From an uncultured Oscillospiraceae bacterium (lineage in GTDB: Bacteria > Bacillota > Clostridia > Oscillospirales > Acutalibacteraceae): a stretch of 16,339 nucleotides of DNA. Below are positions 1 to 6,953 of the stretch, one piece after another (the stretch's first letter is position 1; the number at the start of each line of letters is the position of its first letter). Below the pieces are notes generated by a model. That model saw only the letters and a program-made list of their open reading frames with translations, searched no databases and was not told where the DNA came from. Position numbers and translations under genes: made by a program. The stretch is from positions 1-16,339 of the forward strand of contig UQQT01000047.1 in NCBI GenBank assembly GCA_900543395.1, read 5' to 3'.

Positions 1-20
1 GCACATTCTCGACAGTCTCA

Positions 21-53
21 CAGCTTGTCGAAAACTACTTTTTCGACAAGCTG
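21..53. repeat. Perfect 14-bp inverted repeat downstream of the amidohydrolase
   Basis: The arms are 21-34 and 40-53 (CAGCTTGTCGAAAA and its exact complement) around a 5-base loop. It lies just beyond a second hairpin after the amidohydrolase stop codon. On the minus strand neither hairpin is followed by a long T run. It may contribute to transcript termination or 3'-end protection, or be a dispersed intergenic palindrome. The role is inferred only from position. Confidence 0.6.
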
Positions 54-54
54 A

Positions 55-82
55 AACGTCCGGGATTTTACTCCCGGACGTT
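55..82 (-). terminator. Hairpin 3' of the amidohydrolase gene
   Basis: The arms 55-65 and 72-82 (AACGTCCGGGA and its complement) form an 11-bp GC-rich stem with a 6-base loop, 6 bases after the minus-strand stop codon at 89. The following minus-strand sequence has only TT, so it is not a textbook intrinsic terminator. Its position directly after the gene still makes termination or 3' stabilisation the likeliest role. Confidence 0.55.
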
Positions 83-88
83 CACTTT

Positions 89-1369
89 TTAATCATAGAA
101 TTTATCTAATTCGGTCTCGCACTGCTCGTACTTTTTAATTTTGGGATGCATAAACACTTTTCCGCGCGCGACGACGGCGTAAGGCATTGACAATGCTCTG
201 AAATCCTTGAACGGGTCGGAATCGGATATCAGCATATCGGCGCATTTACCTAATTCAATACTTCCGGTTATGTCGTCGATTCCGAGAATTTCGGCGTTGT
301 TAAGCGTCGCGGTATATAATGCGAATTCGGGGCTTACTCCGACTTTCTTTTCAAAATAGTGAAGCTCCCTCCACATATTGTAATGCGTTGTATACGGGCA
401 TCCCGTATCGGTTCCGAGACCTACTTTTATACCGTTTTCGAGTGCGGTTTTCGTACCCGTTATCATATTGTTTAAAACGACGTTTGAGTTATACTGAACG
501 ATATCCGTAATTCCGAGTGTTTCTCTTTTAAATACAGCCATCGGCAGAGCGGGAGAAAGAGTGCATACCATTACGGCATTATGAGCCTTAAACGTATCTA
601 TCTCCGCCCGGGTCAGCACCGAGCCGTGTTCTATCGAATCGACTCCGTTCGTTACGGCGACTCTTACGCCCTCGGGACTCTGAACATGCGCGGCAACTTT
701 CAGCCCGAATTCGTGCGCTCTGTCACAGCACGCCTTTATCATATCCGCCTGCATCATAAGCCTGCCCGGCTCGCCCTTGACCTTAGCGTCCATAACTCCG
801 CCGGTTATCATAAGCTTAACAAGATCGGCATTCAGACCTTTTAGCTCGTCTACCATTTTAACGGCCTGTTCGGGAGTTTCAGCAGCTCTCGCTACGGAGC
901 CGACCATGTGTCCGTGAGGAACGCCTATGGCAAAATCGGACGCAAGGATACGCGGACCGTCGAGTTTTCCGCTGTTGATTCTGTCGCGCAGTTTCGTATC
1001 TATATCGGCAAGACCGCCGACTGTTCTTATCGTCGTAACGCCAGACATCAGCCCCTGCATTGCGTACGAATGGCACATTCTCAATGTAAACTCGCGCATG
1101 AACGCCGAGGAAAGCGCAAGCTTTGAAAGCATGTCGGCTTTGAGCGGTTTTTTCTGAGGCTTTCCGCCCGCGGGGAGATGAACGTGAAGATTTATAAGTC
1201 CGGGCATTAAGTATTTTCCCGTAAGGTCGATAACCTCGTCGCCCGAGTCGGGTTTTATTTCCCCGATTCCGACTATTTTTCCGTTCTCAACGGATATGTC
1301 AACGCCCTTTTTCACACACATATCACGCGTGCCGTCAAGTAAGGTACAATTTTTAAATACAGTTTTCAT
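89..1369 (-). CDS. Metal-dependent amidohydrolase (imidazolonepropionase/prolidase-like)
   Basis: This 426-aa protein is a full-length cytoplasmic amidohydrolase-superfamily enzyme. Members hydrolyse amide, peptide or ring C-N bonds with a mono- or binuclear metal centre in a TIM barrel. The metal ligands can be followed: HxH (LHVHL, His62 and His64) after strand 1, Lys185 in LVKLMITGG (candidate carboxylated Lys), His228 in AAHVQ, His248 in SIEHGS and Asp321 in GLGTDTG. The N-terminal 55 residues and the end (ADMLISDSDPFKD...VARGKVF) form the usual beta-sandwich domain. The substrate cannot be read from sequence; Xaa-Pro dipeptidase-like or imidazolonepropionase-like activity are options. 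A good promoter lies at 1401-1429, but no strong Shine-Dalgarno precedes the ATG (only GGTG). Codons 1-101 and the promoter are duplicated upstream at 2193-2589. Confidence 0.88.
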   Translation of the reverse strand: MKTVFKNCTLLDGTRDMCVKKGVDISVENGKIVGIGEIKPDSGDEVIDLTGKYLMPGLINLHVHLPAGGKPQKKPLKADMLSKLALSSAFMREFTLRMCHSYAMQGLMSGVTTIRTVGGLADIDTKLRDRINSGKLDGPRILASDFAIGVPHGHMVGSVARAAETPEQAVKMVDELKGLNADLVKLMITGGVMDAKVKGEPGRLMMQADMIKACCDRAHEFGLKVAAHVQSPEGVRVAVTNGVDSIEHGSVLTRAEIDTFKAHNAVMVCTLSPALPMAVFKRETLGITDIVQYNSNVVLNNMITGTKTALENGIKVGLGTDTGCPYTTHYNMWRELHYFEKKVGVSPEFALYTATLNNAEILGIDDITGSIELGKCADMLISDSDPFKDFRALSMPYAVVARGKVFMHPKIKKYEQCETELDKFYD

Positions 1370-1461
1370 AACACAACACCATGTATATTATTTTTAATTA
1401 ATTCTAACATATAAACGCATGTTTTTCAACACTGCAAACCGTCACTGTTTGTCTTTTATTT
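1065..1461. repeat. Direct repeat copy A (397 bp)
   Basis: This copy holds the last bases of the 240-aa gene, the intergenic promoter, and codons 1-101 of the intact amidohydrolase. It aligns without gaps to 2193-2589 at a constant offset of 1128 bases. I count 7 mismatches in 397 positions (about 98% identity). Two of them change residues (Leu/Ile and Ala/Asp near residues 76-78). Confidence 0.95.
1401..1429 (-). promoter_or_regulatory. Sigma-A-type promoter of the amidohydrolase (copy A)
   Basis: Read on the minus strand there is a -35 TTGAAA (1429-1424), a 17-base spacer and a -10 TAGAAT (1406-1401) preceded by TG one base upstream, giving an extended -10. The predicted start lies about 25 bases before the ATG. 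The same boxes occur in repeat copy B. Confidence 0.7.
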
Positions 1462-2164
1462 TAAAACATTCGTTTCCTTTTTCAAGATAACGGTCATGCT
1501 CTTCAAGCGCGTTCAAAAGACAGTCAAGCTCATAATCAAGATTTACGCTTTTATATACCCCGGTTTCTATGAGCATATTTTCCCACGCCTGCGCGTCGCG
1601 CATTTCGTTTGTATATCCGTTCATTTCGTAATTTGCTTCGGGCGGATTTTTAACACCCAATGCGCCGGAGCATTTAATGCTTTTTACTTCGTTATACATT
1701 TTTTTAATCGGCAAATCGGGATTTAAAACATCTTTTAGCGCAGACGCGTGCTTTTTTATTTTATCAATAAATTTCCACGCCCATATAACCGTGTATTCTT
1801 CATCAAATACGGGAACGCCGTCTTTTATTTTAATTATCACGGGCATAACGGCTTTAGAATTCTTGTCAAGGAGCAGAAACGTATCGTATAAAATCCGCCT
1901 GTCGTCCGTGCCGTTTTCGATATAATCTTTTAATATATCATAATTCTTTTTAATAACAAAATCATACCGCTCATACAAACGCCGTTCGATTTCCGATATT
2001 ATATTAAATTCATATTCGCTTTGCGCGTTTTTATATAAAGCAAGCATGTATTCGCGTGCATATCTTAAAAGAAAAGCGTAGTCGAACGCTTCGTCCTTTT
2101 CCAAAAATCGCGTTAAATGATTGAAGCTTAATTTAAAGGCGGGATTCATATTTTCGTATTCCAT
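1442..2164 (-). CDS. Hypothetical 240-aa protein lying between the two repeats
   Basis: I do not recognise this protein. It is soluble, with no signal peptide or membrane segment, rich in Lys, Glu, Tyr and Asp, and looks mostly helical. A central stretch (VIIKIKDGVPVFDEEYTVIW) may be a beta-hairpin followed by the WAWKFIDKIKKH helix. There are few cysteines and no recognisable catalytic motif. A TTG at 2170 could extend it by two residues, but the GGAGG at 2177-2173 is only 2 bases from it and 8 bases from the ATG at 2164, so ATG is preferred. Its last four codons and stop lie inside repeat copy A. It is visibly more AT-rich than the amidohydrolase on both sides, suggesting separate ancestry. 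The nearest upstream promoter is the duplicated one in copy B, read through the 101-codon truncated amidohydrolase that ends 27 bases before this ATG, so translational coupling is possible. Confidence 0.75.
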   Translation of the reverse strand: MEYENMNPAFKLSFNHLTRFLEKDEAFDYAFLLRYAREYMLALYKNAQSEYEFNIISEIERRLYERYDFVIKKNYDILKDYIENGTDDRRILYDTFLLLDKNSKAVMPVIIKIKDGVPVFDEEYTVIWAWKFIDKIKKHASALKDVLNPDLPIKKMYNEVKSIKCSGALGVKNPPEANYEMNGYTNEMRDAQAWENMLIETGVYKSVNLDYELDCLLNALEEHDRYLEKGNECFKIKDKQ

Positions 2165-2191
2165 AAACAAGACCTCCGTGCGTAATGAGGT

Positions 2192-2497
2192 TTACGAATG
2201 ACACATTCTCAATGTAAACTCGCGCATGAACGCTGAGGAAAGCGCAAGCTTTGAAAGCATGTCGTCTTTGATCGGTTTTTTCTGAGGCTTTCCGCCCGCG
2301 GGGAGATGAACGTGAAGATTAATAAGTCCGGGCATTAAGTATTTTCCCGTAAGGTCGATAACCTCGTCGCCCGAGTCGGGTTTTATTTCCCCGATTCCGA
2401 CTATTTTTCCGTTCTCAACGGATATGTCAACGCCCTTTTTCACACACATATCACGCGTGCCGTCAAGTAAGGTACAATTTTTAAATACAGTTTTCAT
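2192..2497 (-). pseudogene. Truncated duplicate of the amidohydrolase N-terminus (101 codons)
   Basis: This ORF repeats residues 1-101 of the intact amidohydrolase with two substitutions (Leu to Ile, Ala to Asp), ending at CHS plus a TAA formed at the repeat boundary. It keeps the beta-sandwich N-terminus and the HxH motif, but lacks the carboxylated Lys, the two other His ligands and the Asp, so it cannot be an active enzyme. It retains its own copy of the promoter and start region. It most likely survives as a leader that delivers transcription, and perhaps translation, into the 240-aa gene 27 bases downstream. It is a gene fragment made by duplication, not a decayed full copy: no downstream amidohydrolase sequence is present beyond the breakpoint. 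Confidence 0.85.
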
Positions 2498-2589
2498 AAC
2501 ACAGCACCATGTATATTATTTTTAATTAATTCTAACATATAAACGCAAGTTTTTCAACACTGCAAACCGTCACTGTTTGTCTTTTATTT
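2193..2589. repeat. Direct repeat copy B (397 bp)
   Basis: Gap-free partner of 1065-1461, offset 1128 bases. The sharp left edge at 2193 falls inside codon 102 of the amidohydrolase frame. The right edge falls about 20 bases into what corresponds to the 3' end of the 240-aa gene in copy A. In copy B that tail still encodes KDKQ-stop but has an in-frame stop immediately before it. Confidence 0.95.
2529..2557 (-). promoter_or_regulatory. Duplicated promoter (copy B)
   Basis: The -35 TTGAAA (2557-2552) and -10 TAGAAT (2534-2529) are identical to copy A with the same 17-base spacer; one spacer base differs. It would drive the truncated amidohydrolase and the 240-aa gene. Confidence 0.65.
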
Positions 2590-2658
2590 AAAAAATTACG
2601 TTTAATTTTCAATCCGGCAATTCGGCTCATATCGGAAAGTCTGATTAGAAAGCAATTC

Positions 2659-2686
2659 TTGAAAAAAACTGACTTTATGTTATAAT
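2659..2686 (+). promoter_or_regulatory. Promoter of the two-component operon
   Basis: TTGAAA (2659-2664), a 16-base spacer and a perfect TATAAT (2681-2686) give a predicted start near 2693, some 60 bases before the first gene. It is divergent from the copy-B promoter, about 100 bases away. Confidence 0.65.
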
Positions 2687-2756
2687 TTAAATCAGAACAG
2701 CATTTAAAACGTTTTGTATCGGCCGAAATAATAAGCGGAAGTATGAGGTATGAGGT

Positions 2757-4421
2757 ATGGTTGAAAGAAGGAAGAAAACGTTAATAAACGGCGGCATTAT
2801 TTTGCTCGCCGTGATTTGTGCGTATATTTTTCGTCTTATCGGCAGAGGCAGCTTCTACCCTACTCTTTTTGCATATCTTCGCAGCTTCATATATATAGGA
2901 TTGTTCGCCGCTTGGGGGCTTTCCGTGCGCCGGCGGATTGTTCAGAATCAGGTACGTCGGTATCTTACAGGCGTTTCACTGCTGTTGATTTTGTGGTTTT
3001 CCTTTCGCTCGGCAAAGTATTTTATCTTTTGGCAGCCGACTGCAATCAGATACATGTGGTATCTTTTCTATTTGCCGATGCTGTTTGTCCCCATGCTCGC
3101 ACTGCTGATTGCAATGTCTCTGGGCAAGCCCGATGAATACAGACTGCCGAAGCCCGTTTGGCTGTTGTTTGCCGTTTCGGGAGCTTTGCTTATTCTTGTT
3201 CTGACAAACGATTTACATCAATTGGTTTTTACGTTTCCCAATGACGCGGATGTTTACTCGGATACAAACCACGGCTACGGCGTGTGCTATTATGCCGTAA
3301 TCGGATGGCAGGTGCTTTGTGCCGCGGCGTCATTTGCGGTTATGCTCTTTAAGTACCGGTTAAAAAATCGCAAACTCCGTTTTTTGCCTGTAATTCCTTT
3401 GGTTTTATCTTTGAATTATCTTGCGCTGTACTACATCGGCACACCGTGGCAGAAAGATTTGTTCGGCGATGTAACCGCATTTCAGAGTCTTATGTATATG
3501 CTTTGCTTTGAGGCTTGTATTGCCTGCGGATATATTCACTCCAACAGCCGTTATGCCGATCTGTTCGCCTCATCGGCCGGAACATCGGCTCAAATTACAG
3601 ACAGAAATTTTAACGTTCAATATTCGGCGCTGAACACAAAACCGATTCCAAAGGAATACATAAAAAAAGCCGTGCAGGGACCTGTCACACTTGAAAACGG
3701 GCTGACTCTGCATACAATGCCTATCGGCGGCGGATATGCCGTTTGGACAGAGGACGCATCCTCTCTGCTTGAATCAAGAGAAAAATCCGAAAGCCTTGCA
3801 GAGGAGCTTGCCGAACGGAATGAAATACTGCGCTATGAGTATAAGCGAGAGGCAAAACAGCGCAAGGTTGAGGAGCAGAACCGTTTGTATGATTTGCTTC
3901 GGAGTGCGACTCAAACCCAAATCAATAAAATCTCGACGCTTACAAAAGAATATCAAAAAATAAATAAAACAGATCCGTCAAGGGCAAAAGCTTTACTTTC
4001 CGAAATTGCCGTTCTCTGCAGCTATATCAAACGCCGCAAGCATTTAACATTGTTGACCGACCGCGACTACAAGGTAGCGGTTTCCGAGCTGATCAGAGCC
4101 TTCACAGAATCGCTTCAAACATTAACGCTGTTAAATGTACGAAGCACATTCTTTGCCGACAGCGGACTCTCCATGCTCCCGGGCAAATCGGCCTCGGCGA
4201 TATTTGACTTCTATGAACAGGTGATTGAATCAGACCTTGAAAACATATCAGGCATACAGGTAAGCCTTGCCGATATTGAAGGTCTGCGCTTGTCTGTAAA
4301 TATATGCTGTAAGACCGATTTGTCGTATCTTGCTCTTAAAGGTAACGTACTGTATGAAACGGATGATGACGAAGGATATCAGCATCTTGTATTTTTTCCC
4401 GAAGGGGGCGCCGCCGTATGA
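2757..4421 (+). CDS. 8-TM sensor protein with degenerate kinase-like C-terminus
   Basis: This 554-aa protein begins with about eight membrane helices (roughly residues 9-28, 36-56, 69-90, 99-121, 133-150, 174-198, 207-226, 240-260). It resembles the 7TM module found N-terminal to many clostridial histidine kinases. A PAS-like segment follows (265-335), then a charged coiled coil (335-405). The SYIKRRKHL motif (422-430) resembles the helix region of GHKL kinases. The last 110 residues look like a GHKL fold (AIFDFYEQVIESDLENISGIQVSL replaces the N-box) but have no conserved Asn, no phospho-accepting His context, and no G1 or G2 glycine boxes. I infer a catalytically dead sensor that pairs with the next gene, which it overlaps by ATGA. 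The ATG at 2757 is chosen because GAGG (2745-2748) sits 8 bases upstream. Confidence 0.75.
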   Translation: MVERRKKTLINGGIILLAVICAYIFRLIGRGSFYPTLFAYLRSFIYIGLFAAWGLSVRRRIVQNQVRRYLTGVSLLLILWFSFRSAKYFIFWQPTAIRYMWYLFYLPMLFVPMLALLIAMSLGKPDEYRLPKPVWLLFAVSGALLILVLTNDLHQLVFTFPNDADVYSDTNHGYGVCYYAVIGWQVLCAAASFAVMLFKYRLKNRKLRFLPVIPLVLSLNYLALYYIGTPWQKDLFGDVTAFQSLMYMLCFEACIACGYIHSNSRYADLFASSAGTSAQITDRNFNVQYSALNTKPIPKEYIKKAVQGPVTLENGLTLHTMPIGGGYAVWTEDASSLLESREKSESLAEELAERNEILRYEYKREAKQRKVEEQNRLYDLLRSATQTQINKISTLTKEYQKINKTDPSRAKALLSEIAVLCSYIKRRKHLTLLTDRDYKVAVSELIRAFTESLQTLTLLNVRSTFFADSGLSMLPGKSASAIFDFYEQVIESDLENISGIQVSLADIEGLRLSVNICCKTDLSYLALKGNVLYETDDDEGYQHLVFFPEGGAAV

Positions 4422-5668
4422 GTGCATTTTCTTCGCTTCCGGGCTTTTTTCAGACCTTAATCCCGCTTCTGCTGTTTTTGGAAGCCGTGCTTGAATCGGT
4501 ACTTTTTATATACCGAATCTCTCACCGCCGAAAATCGCTCGGCAGTTTACCGAGCTTCGCAATCTTTGTGTTTTTGATTACGCTTTTGCTCTCGGTAACG
4601 CAGGGTGATCCGTTCAAAGGCAAGGACGCATTTTTATCAGACGCTCCCCCGCTGATTTTCATTACGGCAATTCTGCTTGTGATTGTTCATCTTTGCTTTG
4701 CTCTGCCGAAGGAATACCTGCGCAGAAAGAATGAGATTTCACCGTTTTCCGTTAAAGAAGCCACCGACAAGCTGCCTATGGGATTATGCTATGCCGACCC
4801 GGACGGACGTATTATTCTTTGCAATGTCCTTATGCGCCGTCTGTCGTTTGCGCTGAGCGGACATGAGCTTCAAATTGCCGGAGATTTTGAAAAAGCGTTG
4901 GAGCAACCCGATAAAAGCATTACCGTTAACGGCGATTGCTATATACTTCCCGATAAGACGGTCTGGCAATTCCGCAAGCAGAACATCACCGTTGACAATG
5001 ACGATAACTGGCTTCAAATGACAGCGCATAATGTCACCGAGCTTTATAACGGCAACGTTCGTCAAGCCGTTATAAACGACGAGCTGAAACAGGTCAACCG
5101 CAAGCTTCATAAAATGTATGAACGAATGGCAGACGATATAAAAGAAAAAGAAAGTCTTGACCTGAAAATACATATTCACGACACAATCGGAAGAAGCTTG
5201 CTGACAATACATGACATAATTGAAAGTGATGAAAACACTGACAAAAAGCTTGAGACTTTACAGGAAGCCATCGCAGTTCTGACAAGCGATCGGGTAACAG
5301 CCGACGGAACAATGGACGAGGTTATTCAAACAGCAAAAGCACTCGGAGTAACGGTAACGGCGAACGGATACCTTCCCGCCGATTCGCTTGCCGAAGAGCT
5401 TACCGTTGCCGCGGCAAGGGAATGTGTAACAAATTGTATCAAGCATGCCGGAGGCAATGAAGTATATATCTGCATATTTGAACGAATGAATTTGTATGAT
5501 ATTACGATAACGAACAACGGCGCCGTCCCGTCAGAACCGATTAAAGAGGGCAGCGGACTGTCGTCGCTTCGACGCAGTATAGAATCCGCCGGCGGTGAAA
5601 TGCACACGGCATACAAGCCTCGCTTCGCTCTGCTGCTTACTCTTCCGGAACAGGAGATAGACTTATGA
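4418..5668 (+). CDS. Sensor histidine kinase (PAS, HisKA_3/GHKL type)
   Basis: This 416-aa protein has three N-terminal membrane helices (about 9-33, 45-61, 78-95) and a PAS-like domain starting near LPMGLCYADPDGRI (119-132). A coiled coil leads to the phosphotransfer helix KIHIHDTIGRSLLTI with His254 followed by Asp255. The ATPase domain shows the N-box AARECVTNCIKHAGG (Glu335, Asn339, His343), a G1 segment TITNNG (363-368) and a G2 segment EGSGLSSLRRSI (377-388). G1 carries Asn where classical kinases have Asp; this form is common in clostridial GHKL kinases, so it is probably still active. It would autophosphorylate on His254 and hand phosphate to the response regulator. It overlaps both neighbours by ATGA, so stoichiometric coupled translation is likely. 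Confidence 0.88.
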   Translation: MSAFSSLPGFFQTLIPLLLFLEAVLESVLFIYRISHRRKSLGSLPSFAIFVFLITLLLSVTQGDPFKGKDAFLSDAPPLIFITAILLVIVHLCFALPKEYLRRKNEISPFSVKEATDKLPMGLCYADPDGRIILCNVLMRRLSFALSGHELQIAGDFEKALEQPDKSITVNGDCYILPDKTVWQFRKQNITVDNDDNWLQMTAHNVTELYNGNVRQAVINDELKQVNRKLHKMYERMADDIKEKESLDLKIHIHDTIGRSLLTIHDIIESDENTDKKLETLQEAIAVLTSDRVTADGTMDEVIQTAKALGVTVTANGYLPADSLAEELTVAAARECVTNCIKHAGGNEVYICIFERMNLYDITITNNGAVPSEPIKEGSGLSSLRRSIESAGGEMHTAYKPRFALLLTLPEQEIDL

Positions 5669-6294
5669 TAAATACAATACTGGTAGAAGATGATTTGTAT
5701 ATTCAAAAGCATTTTGCCGAGCGGCTGAAATCAAACAGGGACTTTCGCCTTGTCGGCGTATACCGCGACGCTTTTGAAGCGGAGAGAAACTGCAGCGGCT
5801 CGATACATCTTATTCTTATGGATGTACAAACTCAACACAAGCACTCGGGTCTTGCCGCCGCGCAGCGAATAAAAAAAGCATTTCCGAATATAAAAATAGT
5901 GGTCGTCACATCATTGGTAGACCCCGAGGTTCTTTCCAAAGCAAAAAACGGTGCCGCCGACAGTCTGTGGTATAAGGATCACGGAACGGCCGAGCTTTTG
6001 GATGTTATAAAAAGAACTCTTGACGGAAAGAGGGTTTTTCCCTCCTCCCCGCCGTCGGTTGAAATGGAAAAAGCCATGTCCGAAGACTTTTCGCCCCGTC
6101 AGCTTGACATCCTGCGATTGTATATTCGAGGACTGACATATCAGGAAATTGCCGATAAAATAGGAATATCAAAAAACGGAGTGCGATGGAATCTGGACGA
6201 CATGGTTGAAAAAGGCGGCTTTGAAAACCGTGAAGCACTGGTAGCCACCGCAATTGAAAACAAGCTGATGGTCACAACGTTAAAGGATGAATAA
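5665..6294 (+). CDS. LuxR/NarL-type response regulator
   Basis: This 209-aa protein has a complete receiver domain: acidic pocket Glu8-Asp9-Asp10, phosphoacceptor Asp53 (LILMDVQT), Thr82 (VVVTS) and Lys104 (WYKDHG). The C-terminal helix-turn-helix runs from about 141 to 205 (FSPRQLDILRLYIRGLTYQE, then IADKIGISKNGVRWNL), the LuxR/NarL pattern in which the last helix reads DNA as a dimer. It ends the two-component operon: it overlaps the kinase by ATGA and is followed by a strong terminator. Target sites cannot be known from sequence alone, but the inverted repeats immediately downstream (6346-6416) and its own promoter region are the first candidates. Confidence 0.9.
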   Translation: MINTILVEDDLYIQKHFAERLKSNRDFRLVGVYRDAFEAERNCSGSIHLILMDVQTQHKHSGLAAAQRIKKAFPNIKIVVVTSLVDPEVLSKAKNGAADSLWYKDHGTAELLDVIKRTLDGKRVFPSSPPSVEMEKAMSEDFSPRQLDILRLYIRGLTYQEIADKIGISKNGVRWNLDDMVEKGGFENREALVATAIENKLMVTTLKDE

Positions 6295-6309
6295 TATAAA
6301 AACATATTA

Positions 6310-6341
6310 TCCCCGGTCTTAAAAGCCGGGGGATTTTTTTT
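6310..6341 (+). terminator. Intrinsic terminator of the two-component operon
   Basis: The stem CCCCGG + CTT / AAG + CCGGGG (with one bulged T) and a short AA loop are followed by eight T residues (6334-6341). It lies 16 bases after the response-regulator stop codon. Confidence 0.92.
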
Positions 6342-6345
6342 GTAC

Positions 6346-6416
6346 CGTTTGACAAATTTTTTTGAAAAACGATCATTTTTTATGTACTTACTGGCACAAA
6401 TGCCAGTGACAAACGG
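6346..6416. promoter_or_regulatory. Nested inverted repeats in the spacer before the pseudo-receiver gene
   Basis: An outer pair, CCGTTTG (6346-6352) and CAAACGG (6410-6416), encloses a perfect inner palindrome ACTGGCA-CAAA-TGCCAGT (6390-6407). TGACA occurs next to each outer arm, and a TTGACA lies at 6349-6354. The layout suggests an operator pair or an RNA structure in the 5' leader of the next gene. No convincing -10 box accompanies the TTGACA at normal spacing, so the exact promoter is unresolved. Confidence 0.45.
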
Positions 6417-6474
6417 AAAAAAATATGTACAATTATAAGTGAAAAAGAAAATAAAAAATCAGGCGGTGACGGGA

Positions 6475-6858
6475 ATGAGAAAGATTGTTTTGGACATTCA
6501 AAGTGCTATCTATGCACACAATATGGAGAGAATGCTTATGCAGGAGCTGGACGATTGTCAGATTATTGTTTCCGAATCGCCCGATTCAACATCCGAATGG
6601 TGCAGACTGCATAATTCCGACGTGCTTTTAATGGAAGTTAAAGCCTACTCTCCCTGGATGTTTTCGGAAAGAATGAAAACAACGGAAAAAGTCAGGCAAA
6701 GCACTCCCGGCTGCCGTATTATTTTATTCGTAAATGACGAGAACGACACGGAGCTTTCGGAAAATGTCAGGCAGGCAAAGCGTGACGGTTTTATAGACGC
6801 CTTTTTATTCGGCTCGGTTTCCGAAAACTACTTTGCTTCGGTTATCGACAGCGTATAA
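6475..6858 (+). CDS. Stand-alone pseudo-receiver protein (Asp to Glu)
   Basis: This 127-aa protein looks like a single CheY-like receiver domain with no output domain. Strand 1 is RKIVLDIQ, strand 3 DVLLMEVKAY, strand 4 CRIILFVND and strand 5 DAFLFGSVSE. The acidic pocket is reduced to one Asp (Asp7). The phosphoacceptor position is Glu54, the switch Thr/Ser is absent (FVND), and the conserved Lys is replaced (FLFGS). It therefore should not be phosphorylated normally and may mimic the phosphorylated state or act as a binding partner. A GTG at 6439 would add 12 basic residues, but AGGCGG (6461-6466) stands 8 bases before ATG 6475, which I prefer. It sits after the terminator of the two-component operon, so it has its own promoter or depends on readthrough. 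The receiver assignment rests on strand pattern, not a database match. Confidence 0.6.
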   Translation: MRKIVLDIQSAIYAHNMERMLMQELDDCQIIVSESPDSTSEWCRLHNSDVLLMEVKAYSPWMFSERMKTTEKVRQSTPGCRIILFVNDENDTELSENVRQAKRDGFIDAFLFGSVSENYFASVIDSV

Positions 6859-6953
6859 ACGAACAGTTCAAGTATTGTTACGAGTCTGTTTAACTGTCGA
6901 ACATGTTTTTCCCGAATAAATACCTGCAGGCTTAAAGAAAGGCGGATATCATA

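Noticed and set aside
581..844. Plus-strand ORFs inside the amidohydrolase
   Set aside because: The amidohydrolase shows all metal-binding motifs on the minus strand; the plus frames are shadows.
4784..5212. 142-aa minus-strand ORF inside the histidine kinase
   Set aside because: It lies opposite the PAS, phosphotransfer and coiled-coil coding sequence, has no ribosome binding site, and its composition is that of an antisense shadow.
6349..6377. TTGACA as a -35 box for the pseudo-receiver gene
   Set aside because: No acceptable -10 box occurs 16-18 bases downstream; I kept it only as part of the inverted-repeat region.
6860..6899. CGAACAGTT / AACTGTCG inverted repeat before the 298-aa lipoprotein
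   Set aside because: The arms are short and imperfect with a long AT-rich loop; a chance match is likely.
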